24,067 nucleotides of DNA from an uncultured bacterium (lineage in GTDB: Bacteria > Bacillota > Clostridia > Oscillospirales > Oscillospiraceae): NCBI GenBank assembly GCA_905215665.1, contig CAJMQR010000008.1, forward strand, positions 1 through 24,067, read 5' to 3'. Position numbers and translations under genes: made by a program. This document shows, one piece after another, positions 22,006-24,067 of the stretch. Under the pieces are notes generated by a model, which worked only from the letters and a program-made list of their open reading frames with translations, ran no database searches and was not told the origin of the DNA. Every line of letters starts with the position of its first letter. Position 1 is the stretch's first letter.

Positions 22006-22790
22006 CTGGGGGACGGAAACTGCTGATCGGCATGATTCACTGCCTGCCGCTGCCCGGTACCTACGGCGCGACGACGACCATCAATGAGGTCATCGACCGC
22101 GCGGTCAGCGATGCGAAGGTGCTGGAACAGGCCGGCTTTGATGCCGTCATGATTGAAAACGAGGACCTGTGTCTGGAACCGCATATGACAAAAGTACAAT
22201 TTGCCGCCATCAGCATGGTGGCGCAGGCGGTGCGCGGCGTGGTTTCGCTGCCGATCGGCCTGTGCTGCAGCGGTCTGAATTATGAAGAAGCGCTGTCCAT
22301 TGCCAAGGTGGCCGGCGGAGATTTTATCCGTACGCCCATTTTTGTGGATACGGTCATGAACTATAACGGCATCATCATGCCGTGTAGCGGAAAGATCATC
22401 CGCTACCGCCGCGAGATCGGCGCGGAGAACATCAGGATCCTCGCGGATATACAGGTCAAGCATTATTACATGCTCAATCCGGACGTGGACATTGCTACCT
22501 CCGCGAAATGGGCACAGCATCAGGGTGCGGACGCTGTGATCGTCACAGGCTGCTCTACCGGCGTGGAAACCGCCTCCTCCGATTTGGAAAAAGTCAGAAA
22601 CAGCGTGTCTATCCCGGTGGCGGTAGGCAGTGGCGTCAATGCAAAGAACATTGCGGAGAAGATGCGTACGGCGGATATTCTCATCGTCGGCACAACCCTG
22701 CGCAGGAACGGCAGAATTTCCGAGCCGATCGACGAGGCGCAGGCTGCTGCACTCATTCATGCCGCAGGGCGCGGAGGAAAAGAAAAATGA
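21990..22790 (+). CDS. BtpA/SgcQ-family TIM-barrel protein
   Basis: A 266-residue member of the BtpA family (PF03437). Landmarks are IGMIHCLPLPG at 13-23, GFDAVMIENE at 49-58, LPIGLCCSGLNYEEALSIAK, ADIQVKHYYM, and GADAVIVTGCSTG followed by VAVGSGVNAKNI. The family was named for a cyanobacterial photosystem I biogenesis factor, but in heterotrophs relatives such as SgcQ sit in sugar-utilisation operons and their reaction is, as far as I know, not defined. The barrel with Gly-rich strand ends (VGSGV, IVGTTL) suggests a phosphate-bearing ligand. It begins inside the kinase gene and ends in a four-base ATGA overlap with the reductase, so all three should be made together. Perhaps it acts on the kinase product. 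Confidence 0.88.
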   Translation: MDWNLTGGRKLLIGMIHCLPLPGTYGATTTINEVIDRAVSDAKVLEQAGFDAVMIENEDLCLEPHMTKVQFAAISMVAQAVRGVVSLPIGLCCSGLNYEEALSIAKVAGGDFIRTPIFVDTVMNYNGIIMPCSGKIIRYRREIGAENIRILADIQVKHYYMLNPDVDIATSAKWAQHQGADAVIVTGCSTGVETASSDLEKVRNSVSIPVAVGSGVNAKNIAEKMRTADILIVGTTLRRNGRISEPIDEAQAAALIHAAGRGGKEK

Positions 22791-23938
22791 GATACCGAAC
22801 TCTTGGAAGAACGGGCCTTCAGGTTTCTGAGATTGGTCTCGGAGGTGAATATCTGGAGGGGAAGCCCCTGAAGCTGGTCTGCGATACCGTGGACGCAGCG
22901 ATAGATGCCGGGATCAATCTGCTCGACTGCTTTATGTCCGACCCGGACATCCGTACCAATCTCGGCACGGCGCTCCGCGGAAAGCGGGAGAAAATGTACG
23001 TTCAGGGGCATTTTCGCTCGATCTGGCAAAATGGTCAGTACGGCCGCACGATGGACGTGCGTGTCGTCCGGGCATTTTTTGAGGATCTTCTGCAGCGGTT
23101 GCAGACGGATTACATCGACTTTGGTATGATCCACATGATCGACAACCCGAAGGAATACGACGAGATCTTCGGCGGCCCTATTCTGGAATACGCGCTGGAG
23201 TTGAAACAGAAGGGCATCATTCGCGCGCTGGGCGTGAGCTGCCATAATCCGGTGCAGGCGCTGCGCGCGGCGAAAACGGGCATGATCGACCTGATGCTTT
23301 TCAGCGTCAATCCCGCTTATGACGTGCTGAACGAAAACGCCGAGCGGCCACGCAAGCTCGACAATCGCTTTTTTGACGGGGTGGAGTCGCTCGGCGGGAT
23401 CAATACCGTCCGTGAGGAGCTCTACCGTTACTGTGCGCTCCACGGCGTCGGCATTACGGTGATGAAATCCCTTGCGGCGGGCGCGCTTTTGTCGGATCGG
23501 ACTTCGCCCTTCGGCCGCGCCATGACTGTCCAGCAATGTATGCACTATGCCCTGTCCCGCCCGGGCGTGGCGAGCGTGCTGGTGGGAATGCAGTCGCCAG
23601 AGCAGGTGGCCGACTGCCTGCGCTACGAGGAAATGAACGAAGAGGAACTGGATTATTCCTTCCTCTTTGCCTCAGAACCGAAGTTTTCCATGCAGGGGCG
23701 GTGTATGTACTGCAACCACTGCCTGCCCTGCACGGAGCATATCAATATTGCACAACTCGGCAAATACCTGGACATGGCTCTTCTGGACGGCGCGACGCCG
23801 ACACTTCGCGCGCATTACGATGCGCTGGAGCATCACGCGGGCGAATGCATCCGCTGTGGACGCTGCGAGAAGCAGTGCCCCTTCGACGTTCCTATCATGG
23901 CACGTATGGAAAAGGCAAAGGTACTTTTTGGGAAATAA
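22787..23938 (+). CDS. aldo/keto reductase with C-terminal Fe-S (ferredoxin-like) domain
   Basis: A 383-residue two-part protein. Residues 1 to about 295 form an aldo/keto reductase barrel beginning RYRTLGRTGLQVSEIGLGG. Residues about 300-383 carry two cysteine clusters, C-X2-C-X2-C-X2-C at 306-315 and C-X2-C-X2-C-X3-CP at 354-365, fit for one or two 4Fe-4S centres. Of the usual reductase tetrad, Asp47 (LLDCF) and His116 (GMIHMID) remain, but the Tyr position reads SDPD (51-54) and the Lys position QGH (73-75). Its chemistry may thus not be ordinary NADPH carbonyl reduction; electron transfer through the Fe-S centre is possible. GGAGG precedes the ATG, which overlaps the BtpA-like stop by four bases. 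Last gene of the locus, ending at a strong terminator. Confidence 0.9.
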   Translation: MRYRTLGRTGLQVSEIGLGGEYLEGKPLKLVCDTVDAAIDAGINLLDCFMSDPDIRTNLGTALRGKREKMYVQGHFRSIWQNGQYGRTMDVRVVRAFFEDLLQRLQTDYIDFGMIHMIDNPKEYDEIFGGPILEYALELKQKGIIRALGVSCHNPVQALRAAKTGMIDLMLFSVNPAYDVLNENAERPRKLDNRFFDGVESLGGINTVREELYRYCALHGVGITVMKSLAAGALLSDRTSPFGRAMTVQQCMHYALSRPGVASVLVGMQSPEQVADCLRYEEMNEEELDYSFLFASEPKFSMQGRCMYCNHCLPCTEHINIAQLGKYLDMALLDGATPTLRAHYDALEHHAGECIRCGRCEKQCPFDVPIMARMEKAKVLFGK

Positions 23939-23984
23939 AAGAAACAGCGCTGTCTCCGGCTTTCGGAGACAGCGCTGTTTCTTT
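23938..23984. terminator. strong hairpin terminator ending the catabolic locus
   Basis: A 21-base arm (23938-23958) pairs perfectly with 23964-23984 around GCTTT. The core GACAGCGCTGTTTC and T-rich flanks on both strands make it effective in either direction, fitting a convergent gene to the right. Confidence 0.92.
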
Positions 23985-24010
23985 GCTTCTCATACTAGGG
24001 AAACTCTGAA

Positions 24011-24067
24011 TCAATCCTCTGCGGTGGACGGCGGATCTTTTTCGCCAAATCTTCGGTTTGAAAAACT
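24011..24067 (-). CDS. possible C-terminal end of a convergent minus-strand gene
   Basis: Read on the minus strand from the right edge, one frame gives SFSNRRFGEKDPPSTAED and a TGA at 24013-24011, just before the bidirectional terminator. A hydrophilic, Asp/Glu-ending tail is typical of a C-terminus, but 18 codons prove nothing. No product can be named. Confidence 0.22.
   Translation of the reverse strand, partial: SFSNRRFGEKDPPSTAED

Overview
The window looks like chromosomal DNA from a GC-rich, Gram-positive anaerobe of the Clostridia, perhaps the Oscillospiraceae. That placement is inferred from strong GGAGG-type ribosome binding sites, near-consensus sigma-A promoters with 17-base spacers, U-tailed hairpin terminators, a lipobox-type BMP lipoprotein with a Nup-type ABC transporter, and a Fe-S aldo/keto reductase. 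No rRNA, tRNA, CRISPR array, transposase or phage gene was seen. Coding density is high and most neighbouring genes overlap by 1 to 29 bases.

Left part (1-3702, minus strand). A DprA-like DNA-processing gene runs off the left edge and is coupled to a DEAD-box RNA helicase. Beyond a terminator-rich gap lies an overlapping pair: a glycosyltransferase 2-GtrA fusion and an Sfp-type phosphopantetheinyl transferase. A perfect-consensus promoter (3788-3816) drives this pair and is divergent from the next operon.

Acyl cassette (3946-7861, plus strand). Five overlapping genes encode an AMP-dependent acyl ligase with a fused carrier domain, two PlsC-type acyltransferases, a free acyl carrier protein and an LRAT-type (NlpC/P60-fold) acyltransferase or hydrolase. 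The phosphopantetheinyl transferase next door could activate both carrier sites. Together they look like a self-contained route for activating an acyl chain and placing it on a lipid. I do not recognise it as a named pathway.

Middle (7974-11107). A tandem-domain P-II-like protein overlaps a DUF1538 membrane protein on the minus strand, behind a good promoter and a structured leader. A lone nucleoside phosphorylase/MTA-SAH nucleosidase-family gene follows on the plus strand. It lacks one catalytic Glu.

Right part (11228-23938). A GntR/UTRA regulator is divergent from an eleven-gene catabolic locus: two tandem TrpA-like proteins without TrpB, an iron-type alcohol dehydrogenase, a BMP lipoprotein with a complete Nup-type ABC importer, an isochorismatase-family hydrolase, a PfkB-family kinase, a BtpA/SgcQ-family TIM-barrel protein and an aldo/keto reductase with a C-terminal ferredoxin-like domain. 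Related 16-base sites of the form TRTTGT-N4-ayAaCa lie upstream of both plus-strand promoter regions, with a weaker match at the regulator's own start site. This suggests one regulon. The likely logic is uptake of a nucleoside-like or glycosidic compound, phosphorylation, carbon-carbon or glycosidic cleavage by the TIM-barrel proteins, and redox disposal of the fragments. The substrate is unknown. A 21-bp hairpin terminator ends the locus, and the last bases may hold the tail of a convergent minus-strand gene.
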